Assembly: GCA_964542435.1 (NCBI GenBank) | Contig: CAZIVE010000008.1 | Location: 1 to 47,083, forward strand | Source of the DNA: CAZIVE01 sp964542435 | GTDB lineage: Bacteria > Bacteroidota > Bacteroidia > Bacteroidales > Tannerellaceae | Reading direction: 5' to 3' | Length of the DNA: 47,083 nucleotides | Shown: piece by piece, positions 24,028 to 32,988 of the stretch | Layout: the number at the start of each line of letters is the position of its first letter | How positions within the stretch are numbered: the stretch's first letter is position 1 | The notes under the pieces: model-generated | The model's input: only the letters and a program-made list of their open reading frames with translations | Databases searched by the model: none | Told to the model about the DNA's origin: nothing | Translations under genes and position numbers: made by a program

Positions 24028-24567
24028 ATGGATCCTCTAAAGATTATTGAAGAATATTACGACAAGAATTCTCAGGCATACGACATTTTGGTCGTACATA
24101 GCAGAAGAGTGGCAGACAAAGCACTCGACATCGCCCGGAAACATCCGGAAATGAACCTTGACCTCACCTTTATAGAAGAGGCCGCCATGCTTCATGACAT
24201 CGGCATATTCCTTTGCGACGCTCCTTCTATTGACTGTCACGGAACGGAACCATACATACGCCACGGATTACTCGGCGCAGAACTGTTGCGCGGGAAAGGT
24301 TATCCGCGCCATGCACTGGTCTGTGAGCGTCACACCGGAACAGGATTATCACGCGAAATGATCGAGACACAAAATCTTCCCCTTCCTCATAAAGACTTTC
24401 TTCCCATCTCTTTAGAAGAGAAACTGATCTGCTTCTCCGACAAGTTTTTCAGCAAGACCAAGCTCCAGAAAGAGAAGTCTCTGGAGAAAGTCAGAACCAG
24501 TCTGACCAAATATGGGGAAGAGACGCTTTTACGATTCGATGAACTTTGCAAACTCTTTTTAGATTGA
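24028..24567 (+). CDS. HD-domain phosphohydrolase family protein
   Basis: This 179-residue soluble protein has an HD fold: HSRRVADKALDIARKHP (first His), EEAAMLHDIGIFLCD (the His-Asp pair) and YIRHGLLGAELLRGKGYPRHALVCERH (further His ligands). Together these could hold one or two metal ions, as in small nucleotide or phosphate-ester hydrolases. The substrate cannot be named. The start at 24028 (MDPLKIIEEYYDKNS) is preferred; an ATG four codons earlier is possible, and the longest frame from a TTG lies upstream of the promoter. It stands 64 nt before lptD, which has its own -7 box, so the two may be only loosely linked. Confidence 0.85.
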   Translation: MDPLKIIEEYYDKNSQAYDILVVHSRRVADKALDIARKHPEMNLDLTFIEEAAMLHDIGIFLCDAPSIDCHGTEPYIRHGLLGAELLRGKGYPRHALVCERHTGTGLSREMIETQNLPLPHKDFLPISLEEKLICFSDKFFSKTKLQKEKSLEKVRTSLTKYGEETLLRFDELCKLFLD

Positions 24568-24596
24568 TAAAATCGTCGTCGCTGATTTATTTGTTT

Positions 24597-24604
24597 TACT
24601 TTTG
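24597..24604 (+). promoter_or_regulatory. Promoter -7 element for lptD
   Basis: TACTTTTG matches TAnnTTTG; no good TTTG lies 19-21 nt upstream. The start point would be near 24611, which supports ATG 24632 over the in-frame TTG at 24602. Confidence 0.5.
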
Positions 24605-24631
24605 CACAATCTTATATTGAAGATAACAGGA

Positions 24632-27433
24632 ATGTGGCGAAAATATAGAGTATTGATGATGCTTATCGCTTTCATCGCAGCTGGCTTTTCAGTCGCAGCT
24701 CAGGAAGCGGTGCGCCAAAACATTCCATTGACTCGCACAGACAGCCTTAGACTTCAAGGTGAAAAGACACAGCAGGCAAATACACAGACGCAGCCAAAGC
24801 TGAACGTGCAGAACAAAGACAGCTTGCGAACATCCAAAGACTCCATCGCCAAGGATTCCATTCCCAAGAAAAAAGGTCTTGAGGCTCGTGTCGATTACCA
24901 ATCAACCGACTCTATGGTCATGACGGCGGGGAACCTTGCCTATCTGTATGGCGAAGGCGATGTGAAATATCAACAAATAGAACTTACGTCGGATTTTATT
25001 CAGATGAACATGGACAGCAGTCTTGTCTATGCCACTTTCGGACATGACTCGACTGGCGCAGAGACCGGTTTTCCCTTGTTCAAGGAAGGCAGTCAGCAGT
25101 ATGAATCTAAAACGATGCGTTACAACTTCGGATCGAAGAAGGGTTATATCACCAATGTCATCACGCAGCAAGGCGAAGGCTTTGTGACTGCAGGACTGAC
25201 CAAGAAGATGGATAATGACATTCTCAACATGAAAGGCGGACAATACACGACATGCGACGAACACGAACATCCGCATTTCTATATCCAGATGACAAAAGCC
25301 AAAGTCCGACCTAACAAGAACATTGTCACAGGTCCCGTTTACCTGGTCATTGAAGACGTTCCTCTTTATCCCATCGGACTTCCTTTCTGCTTCTTCCCTT
25401 TCACCGACACCTATTCTTCCGGTATTCTGATGCCGACATTCGGCGATGAATCTACCCGAGGCTTCTATCTTCAGAACGGCGGTTATTACTTCGCATTGAG
25501 TGATTACATGGATCTTTCCGTGACAGGCGATATTTACACCAAAGGTTCGTGGGGATTGAAAGCCACTTCACAATATAGGAAACGTTATAAATACTCCGGC
25601 AACTTCGATGCAGCTTATCAGGTAACAAAGTTGGGCGACAAAGGATTGAGCGACTATAGTCTTTCGAAAGATTTCCAGATTCGATGGACTCACACGCAGG
25701 ATTCGAAAGCCAATCCTTATCTCTCGCTCTCTGCCAGCGTCAATTTCTCGACCAGCAGCTACAGCCGCAACAACATGACGAGCATCTACAACTCCGAAGC
25801 TACTCAGAATACCAAAGGATCTTCGGTCAATATCACGAAGCGGTTTGCAAACAATCCGTTCACTATCTCCGCCAACATGAGCGTAACACAACGTACAGCC
25901 GACTCGGCTTTGGCTGTCACATTGCCTAACTTGACGGCAACCATGACGCGAATCTATCCCTTCAAACGGAAAAATGCCGTGGGCAGTGAACGCTGGTACG
26001 AAAAGATCTCCATGAGTTACACCGGATCTTTCAGCAACAGTATCGATACAAAGGAGAACATGATCCTGCATTCCAATTTCCAGAAAGACTGGAAGAACGC
26101 AGTACAGCATAATATTCCCGTCAGTGCGACCTTCACGCTCCTCAACTATTTGCAGATCTCTCCTTCGTTTAACTACCGTGAACGTTGGTACACAAACAAG
26201 ATCGAGAAGGAATATGACTCGCAGAAGCAGTCGCTCGTCGCACGCGATACGACCTACGGATTTTATCGTGTCTATGATTACAATGCTTCCGTTTCGGCGT
26301 CCACAACTCTCTACGGATTCTTCAAGCCGCTGCCGTTCTTTGGAGACAAGGTGCAGATGATTCGTCACAGAATGGAGCCATCTATCAGTTTCAGTGCGAC
26401 TCCTGATTTTGGTTCTTCGCGCTATGGCTACTATAGAACGTATGTCTATCAAGATGCCAATGGCGTCGATCACACAGAATATTATTCACCTTTTGCCAAT
26501 GGAATGTACGGCGTTCCAAGCCGAGGTCGAACGGGAAGCATCGGATTCTCCGTCAATAATAATGTCGAGATGAAGATTCGATCGGATGCAGACTCCACTG
26601 GTTTCAAAAAGATTAGTCTGATCGATCAGCTTTCGCTTTCGGGAAGTTACAACCTTGCAGCTGACTCGTTCCAATGGAGCAACCTTTCGGCAAGTCTCCG
26701 TTTGAAACTGACCAAGAGTTACACCTTGCAGTTGAGCGGGATCTTCGATACATATACATATAATGAAAACGGACAGCGCGTCAACATTCCGAGATGGCGA
26801 GCCGGCAAAGGCTTCGGCCGTCTGATGGCTACACAAACCAGTTTTTCCTATACGTTCAATCAGGACACTTTCAAGAAATGGTTCGGCGACAAAGATGAGA
26901 AGAAGGGGAAACAACCGGTCGGCAAAGATGCAAATGGCAATACACCCGAAACGCAATCCGACGAGAACAATTTGGAAACAACGACAGGCGGAAAAGAAGG
27001 CGGTGGTCGTCTTTTGGGCCAAAAGAAAGATACGGGCGAAACAGATGCCGACGGCTATTTGATCCAGACTGTTCCGTGGAGTCTTACCTTCAATTATAGT
27101 CTGACGCTCGGCTACAATTCCGCCAAATTCAATCGATCGACGCGAGAATATGCCTACAAACTAACTCACGCGCTCAGCTTCAACGGCAATATTCAACCCA
27201 CGAAGAACTGGAAGTTCAACTTCAATGCGACGTATGATTTCGATAATCATAAACTCTCCTACATGACTTGCAACATCACGAGAAACATGCACTGCTTCCA
27301 GATGACAGCAAGTGTAATTCCCGTTGGACGTTATAAATCCTACGCCATGTCCATCGCCGTCAGCTCAAGTCTGCTGAAAGATTTGAAGTATGATAAGCGC
27401 AGCGACTACCGCAACGGTCAGACTTGGTACTAA
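24632..27433 (+). CDS. lptD: LPS-assembly outer-membrane protein LptD
   Basis: This protein of about 933 residues has a signal peptide (LMMLIAFIAAGFSVAAQ) and a disordered linker rich in Gln, Lys and Ser. An OstA/LptA-like periplasmic domain follows (about 90-270) with DSMVMTAGNLAYLYGEGDVKYQQIEL and GGQYTTCDEHEHPHFYI. The large barrel begins at IGLPFCFFPFTDTYSSGILMPTFGDE, the most conserved LptD stretch. It inserts LPS into the outer leaflet with LptE. A Lys/Gly/Asn/Glu-rich insertion sits late in the protein (KWFGDKDEKKGKQPVGKD onward). Cysteines CDEHE and MTCNITRNMHC may form the disulfides known from LptD. It ends 9 nt before the second 43-bp array. Confidence 0.92.
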   Translation: MWRKYRVLMMLIAFIAAGFSVAAQEAVRQNIPLTRTDSLRLQGEKTQQANTQTQPKLNVQNKDSLRTSKDSIAKDSIPKKKGLEARVDYQSTDSMVMTAGNLAYLYGEGDVKYQQIELTSDFIQMNMDSSLVYATFGHDSTGAETGFPLFKEGSQQYESKTMRYNFGSKKGYITNVITQQGEGFVTAGLTKKMDNDILNMKGGQYTTCDEHEHPHFYIQMTKAKVRPNKNIVTGPVYLVIEDVPLYPIGLPFCFFPFTDTYSSGILMPTFGDESTRGFYLQNGGYYFALSDYMDLSVTGDIYTKGSWGLKATSQYRKRYKYSGNFDAAYQVTKLGDKGLSDYSLSKDFQIRWTHTQDSKANPYLSLSASVNFSTSSYSRNNMTSIYNSEATQNTKGSSVNITKRFANNPFTISANMSVTQRTADSALAVTLPNLTATMTRIYPFKRKNAVGSERWYEKISMSYTGSFSNSIDTKENMILHSNFQKDWKNAVQHNIPVSATFTLLNYLQISPSFNYRERWYTNKIEKEYDSQKQSLVARDTTYGFYRVYDYNASVSASTTLYGFFKPLPFFGDKVQMIRHRMEPSISFSATPDFGSSRYGYYRTYVYQDANGVDHTEYYSPFANGMYGVPSRGRTGSIGFSVNNNVEMKIRSDADSTGFKKISLIDQLSLSGSYNLAADSFQWSNLSASLRLKLTKSYTLQLSGIFDTYTYNENGQRVNIPRWRAGKGFGRLMATQTSFSYTFNQDTFKKWFGDKDEKKGKQPVGKDANGNTPETQSDENNLETTTGGKEGGGRLLGQKKDTGETDADGYLIQTVPWSLTFNYSLTLGYNSAKFNRSTREYAYKLTHALSFNGNIQPTKNWKFNFNATYDFDNHKLSYMTCNITRNMHCFQMTASVIPVGRYKSYAMSIAVSSSLLKDLKYDKRSDYRNGQTWY

Positions 27434-27442
27434 TCGCGCTGT

Positions 27443-27700
27443 CCAAGTATCTCTCCAGAAACCTAAATTCGGACTCGGACGCGATCCAAGTATCTTTCCA
27501 GAATTCTAAAATCCTACTCAGACACAATCTAAGTATTTATTCAGAAATCTAAATACATACTTAGACACTGACAAAGTCCCTTTCCATGAATCTGAATACG
27601 TACTTTGATACTATCAGAGTTCCTTTCCAGAAATCTAAATACATACTTGGGCACTAACAAAGTCCCTTTCCATGAATCTGAATAGATACTTGGGCAGAAC
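27443..27700. repeat. Tandem array of six 43-bp units (array 2), related to array 1
   Basis: Units start at 27443, 27486, 27529, 27572, 27615 and 27658, all exactly 43 bp; a seventh breaks off after 27701. The core AAAGTCCCTTTCC in units 4 and 6 differs from the array 1 core AAAGTACCTTTCC at one base. In the same register the best units of the two arrays agree at about 60% of positions without a gap. Units 4 and 6 resemble each other more than unit 5, suggesting an alternating higher-order pattern. The array fills the convergent gap between lptD and ung. No terminator is seen besides it. Confidence 0.92.
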
Positions 27701-27727
27701 CAAATGACTATATATAGATGTATAAAC

Positions 27728-28390
27728 TCACCAGACGATAGGATCTTGTCCGGTGGCAATGAGATAATCGTTTGCTTTACTGAAATGTTTGCAGCCGAAG
27801 AAACCTCGATAGGCAGAAAGAGGCGAAGGATGCGCACATTCAAGAAGAAGATTGGAATTGCGATTGATGAAAGCACATTTCCGCTGTGCATACGAACCCC
27901 AAAGCATATAAACGATGTGGCGTTTCTCGGCAGCAATCTTATGAACCACGGCATCGGTAAAAGTTTCCCAACCTTTGTTCTGATGTGATCCGGCTTGATG
28001 AGCACGAACTGTGAGCGTAGCATTCAAAAGAAGCACACCCTGATCTGCCCAACGCGTCAAGTCGCCATCGTGACTAACCGGATGACCTAAATCGTCTTCC
28101 ATCTCCTTGAACATATTGAGCAAGGATGGCGGCGGCGGTGTTCCAGCCTGAACAGAGAAACAAAGTCCGTGAGCTTGTCCTGGTTCATGATAAGGATCCT
28201 GTCCGATGATCACAACCTTCACTTTGTCGAAAGGACAATGATTGAAAGCATTGAAGATAAGTCCGCCCGGAGGATAGACGCTGCCGGAAGCATATTCCTG
28301 CTTGATGAAGTTAGTGAGCTGTACGAAGTAATCCTTGTCGAACTCTTCGTGCAGCCTCTGCTTCCAGCTCTCTTCTATCTTGACGTCCAT
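27728..28390 (-). CDS. ung: Uracil-DNA glycosylase
   Basis: This 220-residue family-1 UDG removes uracil from DNA. Catalytic and recognition motifs are present: VVIIGQDPYHEPGQAHGLCFSV (catalytic Asp), PPPSLLNMFKEMEDD, VLLLNATLTVRAHQAGSH (uracil-specific Asn) and CAHPSPLSAYRGFFGCKHF (the His and the Leu loop for base flipping). The length is normal. It starts 12 nt after asnA on the same strand, so it is probably co-transcribed. It ends next to array 2. Confidence 0.97.
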   Translation of the reverse strand: MDVKIEESWKQRLHEEFDKDYFVQLTNFIKQEYASGSVYPPGGLIFNAFNHCPFDKVKVVIIGQDPYHEPGQAHGLCFSVQAGTPPPPSLLNMFKEMEDDLGHPVSHDGDLTRWADQGVLLLNATLTVRAHQAGSHQNKGWETFTDAVVHKIAAEKRHIVYMLWGSYAQRKCAFINRNSNLLLECAHPSPLSAYRGFFGCKHFSKANDYLIATGQDPIVW

Positions 28391-28402
28391 AATTTTCCTG
28401 AA

Positions 28403-29440
28403 TCAAATCAGTTTCATTCCTGCAGCCAAAGCCTCAGCACGCATTTCCTGAGGCCAGATGCTGGCTTGAATTTCTCCGATATGTGCTTTACGAAGGTAGA
28501 ACATGCAAAGACGGCTCTGTCCGATACCGCCGCCAATGCTCTGCGGCAATTCTCCGTTGAGAAGGCGCTGATGGAAATAGAGTTTCTCACGATCTTCGTG
28601 CTGTGACAACTTCAATTGACGCAACAAAGCCTCGCGATCCACACGGATTCCCATAGAAGAAAGTTCCATGGCATGACCCAAGACTTGGTCCCAAACCAAA
28701 AGGTCGCCGTTGAGTCCGACCGTTCCGTCTTCCGTTACCGAACTCCAATCATCATAATCAGGAGCACGACCGTCGTGCGGTTCACCATTACTCAAGTTTC
28801 CGCCGATGCCAATGATAAAGACAGCGCCATGTTCGCGGCAGATCGCATCCTCACGTTCTTTGGGCGTAGTATTCGGATAACGATCGAGCAATTCCTGTGA
28901 ATGTATGAAGTACAGTTGATGTGGAAGCGTAGGACGAATGACAGGGAACATTTCATATACGAGATATTCGGTACGCACCATGGCAGCATAAATTCGTTTG
29001 ACAATATCGACCAGGAACGACACATTACGATCCTTTGGATTCATCACTCGTTCCCAATCCCATTGATCGACATAGAGAGAATGAAGATTTCCCAGTTCTT
29101 CGTCGCTTCGGATAGCATTCATATCAGTATAAATGCCGTAACCCTCTTCAATATGATAATCAGCTAAAGTAAGACGCTTCCACTTTGCAAGTGAATGAAC
29201 AATCTCAGCCTTCTGTTCGTGCATATCTCCAATCGGGAAAGTCACAGGACGTTCCACTCCGTTCAAATCATCATTGATTCCCATTCCCTTAAGGACAAAC
29301 AGCGGAGCGGTGACACGCCGCAACCTCAACTCAGAAGAAAGATTCTGCTGGAAGAAATCTTTTATCATCTTAATGCCCATCTCGGTTTGGGAAAGGTTCA
29401 GCAATGCTTTATAACCGGATGGTTTGATCAAATAGCTCAT
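28403..29440 (-). CDS. asnA: Aspartate-ammonia ligase AsnA
   Basis: This 345-residue class II synthetase-like enzyme makes asparagine from aspartate, ammonia and ATP. Family stretches are SYLIKPSGYKALLNLSQTEMGIKMIKDFF, LRLRRVTAPLFV, VERPVTFPIGD, VHSLAKWKRLTLADY, YVDQWDWERV and the C-terminal LPQSIGGGIGQSRLCMFYLRKAHIGEIQASIW. The ATG at 29440 is chosen; the open frame extends 23 codons upstream across the -7 box and is not coding. A promoter element TATCTTTG lies at 29476-29483. Ung follows after 12 nt. Confidence 0.97.
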   Translation of the reverse strand: MSYLIKPSGYKALLNLSQTEMGIKMIKDFFQQNLSSELRLRRVTAPLFVLKGMGINDDLNGVERPVTFPIGDMHEQKAEIVHSLAKWKRLTLADYHIEEGYGIYTDMNAIRSDEELGNLHSLYVDQWDWERVMNPKDRNVSFLVDIVKRIYAAMVRTEYLVYEMFPVIRPTLPHQLYFIHSQELLDRYPNTTPKEREDAICREHGAVFIIGIGGNLSNGEPHDGRAPDYDDWSSVTEDGTVGLNGDLLVWDQVLGHAMELSSMGIRVDREALLRQLKLSQHEDREKLYFHQRLLNGELPQSIGGGIGQSRLCMFYLRKAHIGEIQASIWPQEMRAEALAAGMKLI

Positions 29441-29736
29441 ACAGTTCTCTTGTCGTGTTTTTAATAATATGGCTGCAAAGATATGGATATTATGACAATT
29501 GCGAAGCAATTAAATCCATTTTCATATCATAATAATCCAAATCAAACGATTTTGATTGACAAATAACACTTCAGATTCTCACCCTTTTAAAGAGTCGTAT
29601 GATAAGATACATAAACAGGAAAAGCAACATCTCTTTTCCTTTATTGAAGACGAAAAACAGATGAAAAGGATTTCGTTCAAAGTTTGTTAGATTATATTCG
29701 GCGAATTCTCTAATTTTGCTGAAAATTGATTAAGAT
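29441..29736. promoter_or_regulatory. Divergent promoter region of asnA and dxs
   Basis: On the minus strand TATCTTTG (29476-29483) is a -7 box for asnA. On the plus strand TAATTTTG (29711-29718) is a -7 box for dxs; a TTTG lies 24 nt upstream, too far for a standard promoter. Two inverted repeats are seen: AATCAAA-CGAT-TTTGATT (29540-29557), which could be an operator, and GGAAAAG/CTTTTCC with an 8-nt loop (29618-29639). No gene is visible here. Confidence 0.6.
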
Positions 29737-31635
29737 ATGACGGATAGCAAAACGCAACATTTACTCGATGGAATCCATCTTCCTGCGGATCTGAGGAAAC
29801 TCCCGCAAGAGGAACTGCCGGAGGTGTGCGACGAATTACGTCAATTCATTATAGATGTTCTCTCGGAGAATCCGGGACACCTTGCTTCGAGCCTTGGCAC
29901 AGTGGAACTGACTGTTGCGCTTCATTATGTTTTTAACACACCTTATGACCGCATTGTCTGGGACGTGGGCCATCAGGCTTATGGACATAAGATACTCACA
30001 GGACGGCGTGAAGTTTTCCACACGCTCCGCCAAATGGGTGGCATTAGTGGATTTCCCAATCCCGCAGAGAGTGACTATGACTCATTTATCGCCGGTCATG
30101 CCAGCAATTCTATCTCTGCTGCCTTAGGACTGAGTGTAGCTTCTGAACTTAAAGATGAGAAACGTCATGTGATTGCAGTCATCGGAGATGGCGCCATGAC
30201 GGGAGGCCTGGCTTATGAAGGATTGAACAACGCATCTGCCAGCCGCAATAATCTGCTCATCATACTGAACGACAACAATGTCTCCATCGATACCAGCGTA
30301 GGTGGCTTGAGCAAATATCTGGTGGCTGTCAACACCAGCCAGACGTACAACACCATGCGCTACAAGCTCTACCGGCTGATGTGCCGCATGAAACTGATCG
30401 ATGAGAACCGACGCAATAACATTCTTCGCTTCAACAACAGTCTGAAAGCACTCCTCACTCGTGAACACAACCTTTTCGAAGGATTCAGCATACGTTACTT
30501 CGGTCCGGTGGATGGTCACGATGTCAACTATCTCGTGAAAGTGCTCAACGATATCAAGGATATGGAAGGTCCGAAGCTGCTGCACATCAAGACGAAGAAG
30601 GGCAAAGGCTTCAAACCGGCTGAAGAATCGGCCACTGAATGGCACGCTCCCGGCAAATTCAACAAAGATACTGGAGAGCGTATCGTCGTTCATAATCTCA
30701 ATGAGCCACCCAAGTTCCAGGATGTGTTCGGCCATACCTTAGTGGAATTGGCTGAAAAAGACAAACGGATTGTGGGGGTCACACCGGCAATGCCGACAGG
30801 TTGTAGCATGACCTACATGATGAAGGAGTTTCCCAACCGCTCGTTCGATGTGGGAATAGCCGAAGGACATGCTGTCACCTTCTCGGCAGGAATGGCCAAA
30901 GAGGGTATGATCCCGTTCTGCAACATCTATTCATCGTTTATGCAAAGAGCGTATGATATGGTGATCCACGATGTTGCCATCATGAATCTGCATGTCGTCT
31001 TCTGCCTCGATCGCGGCGGATTGGTAGGTGCCGACGGTGTCACACATCAAGGAGTCTTTGATCTCGCCTATCTGAGACCGATTCCAAACCTCACCATCAC
31101 CTCTCCTCTCAACGAATGGGACTTGAGGAACCTGATGTTAACAGGTGCCAATGGACAAGACGGAGCTTTTGTCATCCGTTACCCAAGAGGCAAAGGTGTG
31201 AAATGCGATTGGCATAACAACATGAAAATGCTGCCCATCGGCAAAGGTTGCAAGCTCCACGAAGGGAAAGATGTGGCTGTGCTCTCACTAGGACCGATCG
31301 GCAACACGGTAACCAAGGCAATCGAAATGGTGGAGCTATCCGGGATCAGTGTAGCTCATTATGATATGATCTTCCTCAAGCCGATCGATGAGGAGATACT
31401 GGAAGAAGTGGGTAAAAGTTTCGATAAGATAGTAACCGTAGAAGACGGTGTGATAGAAGGAGGATTGGGAAGTGCCGTCCTCGAATTCATGAACGACAGA
31501 GGATACAAGCCTCTCATCAGACGCATCGGAGTGCCAGACCGATTCATAGCGCACGGAACGCCAGACGAACAATACAAAGCTTGCGGTATGGATGCCATGA
31601 GCATAGCAAACACAATTAAATCTTTACAGCTATGA
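29737..31635 (+). CDS. dxs: 1-deoxy-D-xylulose-5-phosphate synthase
   Basis: This 632-residue TPP enzyme condenses pyruvate and glyceraldehyde 3-phosphate, the entry step of the MEP isoprenoid pathway. The TPP-binding motif is seen as IGDGAMTGGLAYEGLNNAS through NDNNVSID. VWDVGHQAYGHKILTGRR holds a substrate/TPP His, and DVGIAEGHAVTFSAGMAKEGMIPF is the pyrimidine-domain Glu region. The C-terminal transketolase-like domain ends GTPDEQYKACGMDAMSI. The length is normal. It overlaps trkA by 4 nt (ATGA). It depends on TPP, which the thiamin operon at 10484-14125 helps supply. Confidence 0.97.
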   Translation: MTDSKTQHLLDGIHLPADLRKLPQEELPEVCDELRQFIIDVLSENPGHLASSLGTVELTVALHYVFNTPYDRIVWDVGHQAYGHKILTGRREVFHTLRQMGGISGFPNPAESDYDSFIAGHASNSISAALGLSVASELKDEKRHVIAVIGDGAMTGGLAYEGLNNASASRNNLLIILNDNNVSIDTSVGGLSKYLVAVNTSQTYNTMRYKLYRLMCRMKLIDENRRNNILRFNNSLKALLTREHNLFEGFSIRYFGPVDGHDVNYLVKVLNDIKDMEGPKLLHIKTKKGKGFKPAEESATEWHAPGKFNKDTGERIVVHNLNEPPKFQDVFGHTLVELAEKDKRIVGVTPAMPTGCSMTYMMKEFPNRSFDVGIAEGHAVTFSAGMAKEGMIPFCNIYSSFMQRAYDMVIHDVAIMNLHVVFCLDRGGLVGADGVTHQGVFDLAYLRPIPNLTITSPLNEWDLRNLMLTGANGQDGAFVIRYPRGKGVKCDWHNNMKMLPIGKGCKLHEGKDVAVLSLGPIGNTVTKAIEMVELSGISVAHYDMIFLKPIDEEILEEVGKSFDKIVTVEDGVIEGGLGSAVLEFMNDRGYKPLIRRIGVPDRFIAHGTPDEQYKACGMDAMSIANTIKSLQL

Positions 31636-32969
31636 AAATAGTGATTGCGGGAGCAGGAGAAGTCGGAACGCATCTTGCCAAGATGCTTTCCGAGGAGGAT
31701 CAGGACATCATTCTGATGGATCCCAACGAAGAGCGACTCAGCTTTTCGGACTCTTCGTCAGACATTCTCCCCATGGTTGGTAATCCCACTTCTCTTGGAG
31801 ATCTCGAGGAAGCCGGAATCCGACATGCGGATCTTTTCGTAAGCGTCACGCCCGAAGAGACGACGAATCTGACAGCTTGCGTGCTTGCTCACAATCTCGG
31901 TGCTCATCGTACGGTGGCACGAATCAATAACTATGAATATCTCCAGCCACGCAACAAGGAACTGTTCGAAAAGCTTGGCATCAGTTCCATGATTTATCCG
32001 GAAATGCTGGCTGCAAAAGAGATTGTCACAGATATCCGCCGTCCCTGGACAAGACAATATTGGGAGCTGTTTGGCGGTGCGCTGATCTTAATTGGTGTCA
32101 AAGTCAGAAGCAACGCACAGATTGTAAACAAGCAACTCTGCGAACTGCTTGCCGATCCAAAACTCTACCACGTGGTTGCCATCAAACGCAAAGATCAGAC
32201 CATCATCCCAGGCGGTGGTGATCATATTCTTCCGGACGACATCGTGTTCTTCACAACAACGAGGTCCAACATCGAGCAGGTTCGTTTGCAGGCAGGGAAA
32301 AGCAATCCTGAAGTGAAGAAAGTATTCATTATGGGAGGAAGCCGCATCGCCTTGCGCACATGCCAATATCTTCCGAGCAACATTCGCGTGAAGGTGATCG
32401 AGATCAATAAGGAGAAGAGTCATCGTATTGCAGAGACAGTGCCTGGGAATGTCCTTATCATCAACGGTGATGCGCGCGATCCAAACCTTCTGATGCAGGA
32501 AGGAATCACAGATGCACAGGCATTCATCGCACTCACGGAAAATTCCAGTACGAACATTCTGGCCTGCCTTGCAGCCAAACGTTATTCCGTGTTCAAAACC
32601 ATCGCCAAAATCGAGAACATCGATTACATCCCTTTTGCCGAAAGCATGGATATCGGAGCTGTCATCAACAAGAAGCTGATTGCAGCCAGTCATATCTACC
32701 AATACCTATTGGATGCCGACGTGTCGAACGTCAAGTGTCTGACCTTTGCCAATGCGGACGTAGCCGAACTTGTGGCTCGACCCAATTCCAAGATTACACG
32801 TCATGAAGTAAAGGATCTGCATCTTCCCAAAGGAATGACCTTAGGAGGTTTGCTCCGCAATGGCGAGGCAATGATGATTAAAGGTGACACGCAAATCCAA
32901 TCTTACGACCATGTCGTCGTATTCTGCCTCAACTCCGCAATGCGAAAGATAGAGGACTACTTCAACTAA
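31632..32969 (+). CDS. trkA: Trk potassium system NAD-binding protein TrkA
   Basis: This 445-residue cytoplasmic gating subunit has two RCK repeats. The first has the Gly-rich NAD(H) loop IAGAGEVGTHLAKML and the acidic strand end LMDPNEERL. The second is VFIMGGSRIALRTCQYLP with VIEINKEKSHRIAE. Each is followed by a TrkA-C domain, and the last (HLPKGMTLGGLLRNGEAMMIKGDTQIQSYDHVVVFC) is well kept. It binds TrkH, encoded 19 nt downstream. It is translated by stop-start overlap with dxs, a link that seems to be operon architecture rather than shared function. Confidence 0.96.
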   Translation: MKIVIAGAGEVGTHLAKMLSEEDQDIILMDPNEERLSFSDSSSDILPMVGNPTSLGDLEEAGIRHADLFVSVTPEETTNLTACVLAHNLGAHRTVARINNYEYLQPRNKELFEKLGISSMIYPEMLAAKEIVTDIRRPWTRQYWELFGGALILIGVKVRSNAQIVNKQLCELLADPKLYHVVAIKRKDQTIIPGGGDHILPDDIVFFTTTRSNIEQVRLQAGKSNPEVKKVFIMGGSRIALRTCQYLPSNIRVKVIEINKEKSHRIAETVPGNVLIINGDARDPNLLMQEGITDAQAFIALTENSSTNILACLAAKRYSVFKTIAKIENIDYIPFAESMDIGAVINKKLIAASHIYQYLLDADVSNVKCLTFANADVAELVARPNSKITRHEVKDLHLPKGMTLGGLLRNGEAMMIKGDTQIQSYDHVVVFCLNSAMRKIEDYFN

Positions 32970-32988
32970 TTGAAATGGAAAGTCTGAT

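Noticed and set aside
25568..26473. 301-codon minus frame over lptD
   Set aside because: Arg/Ile-rich translation of the complement of barrel strands; no start signals.
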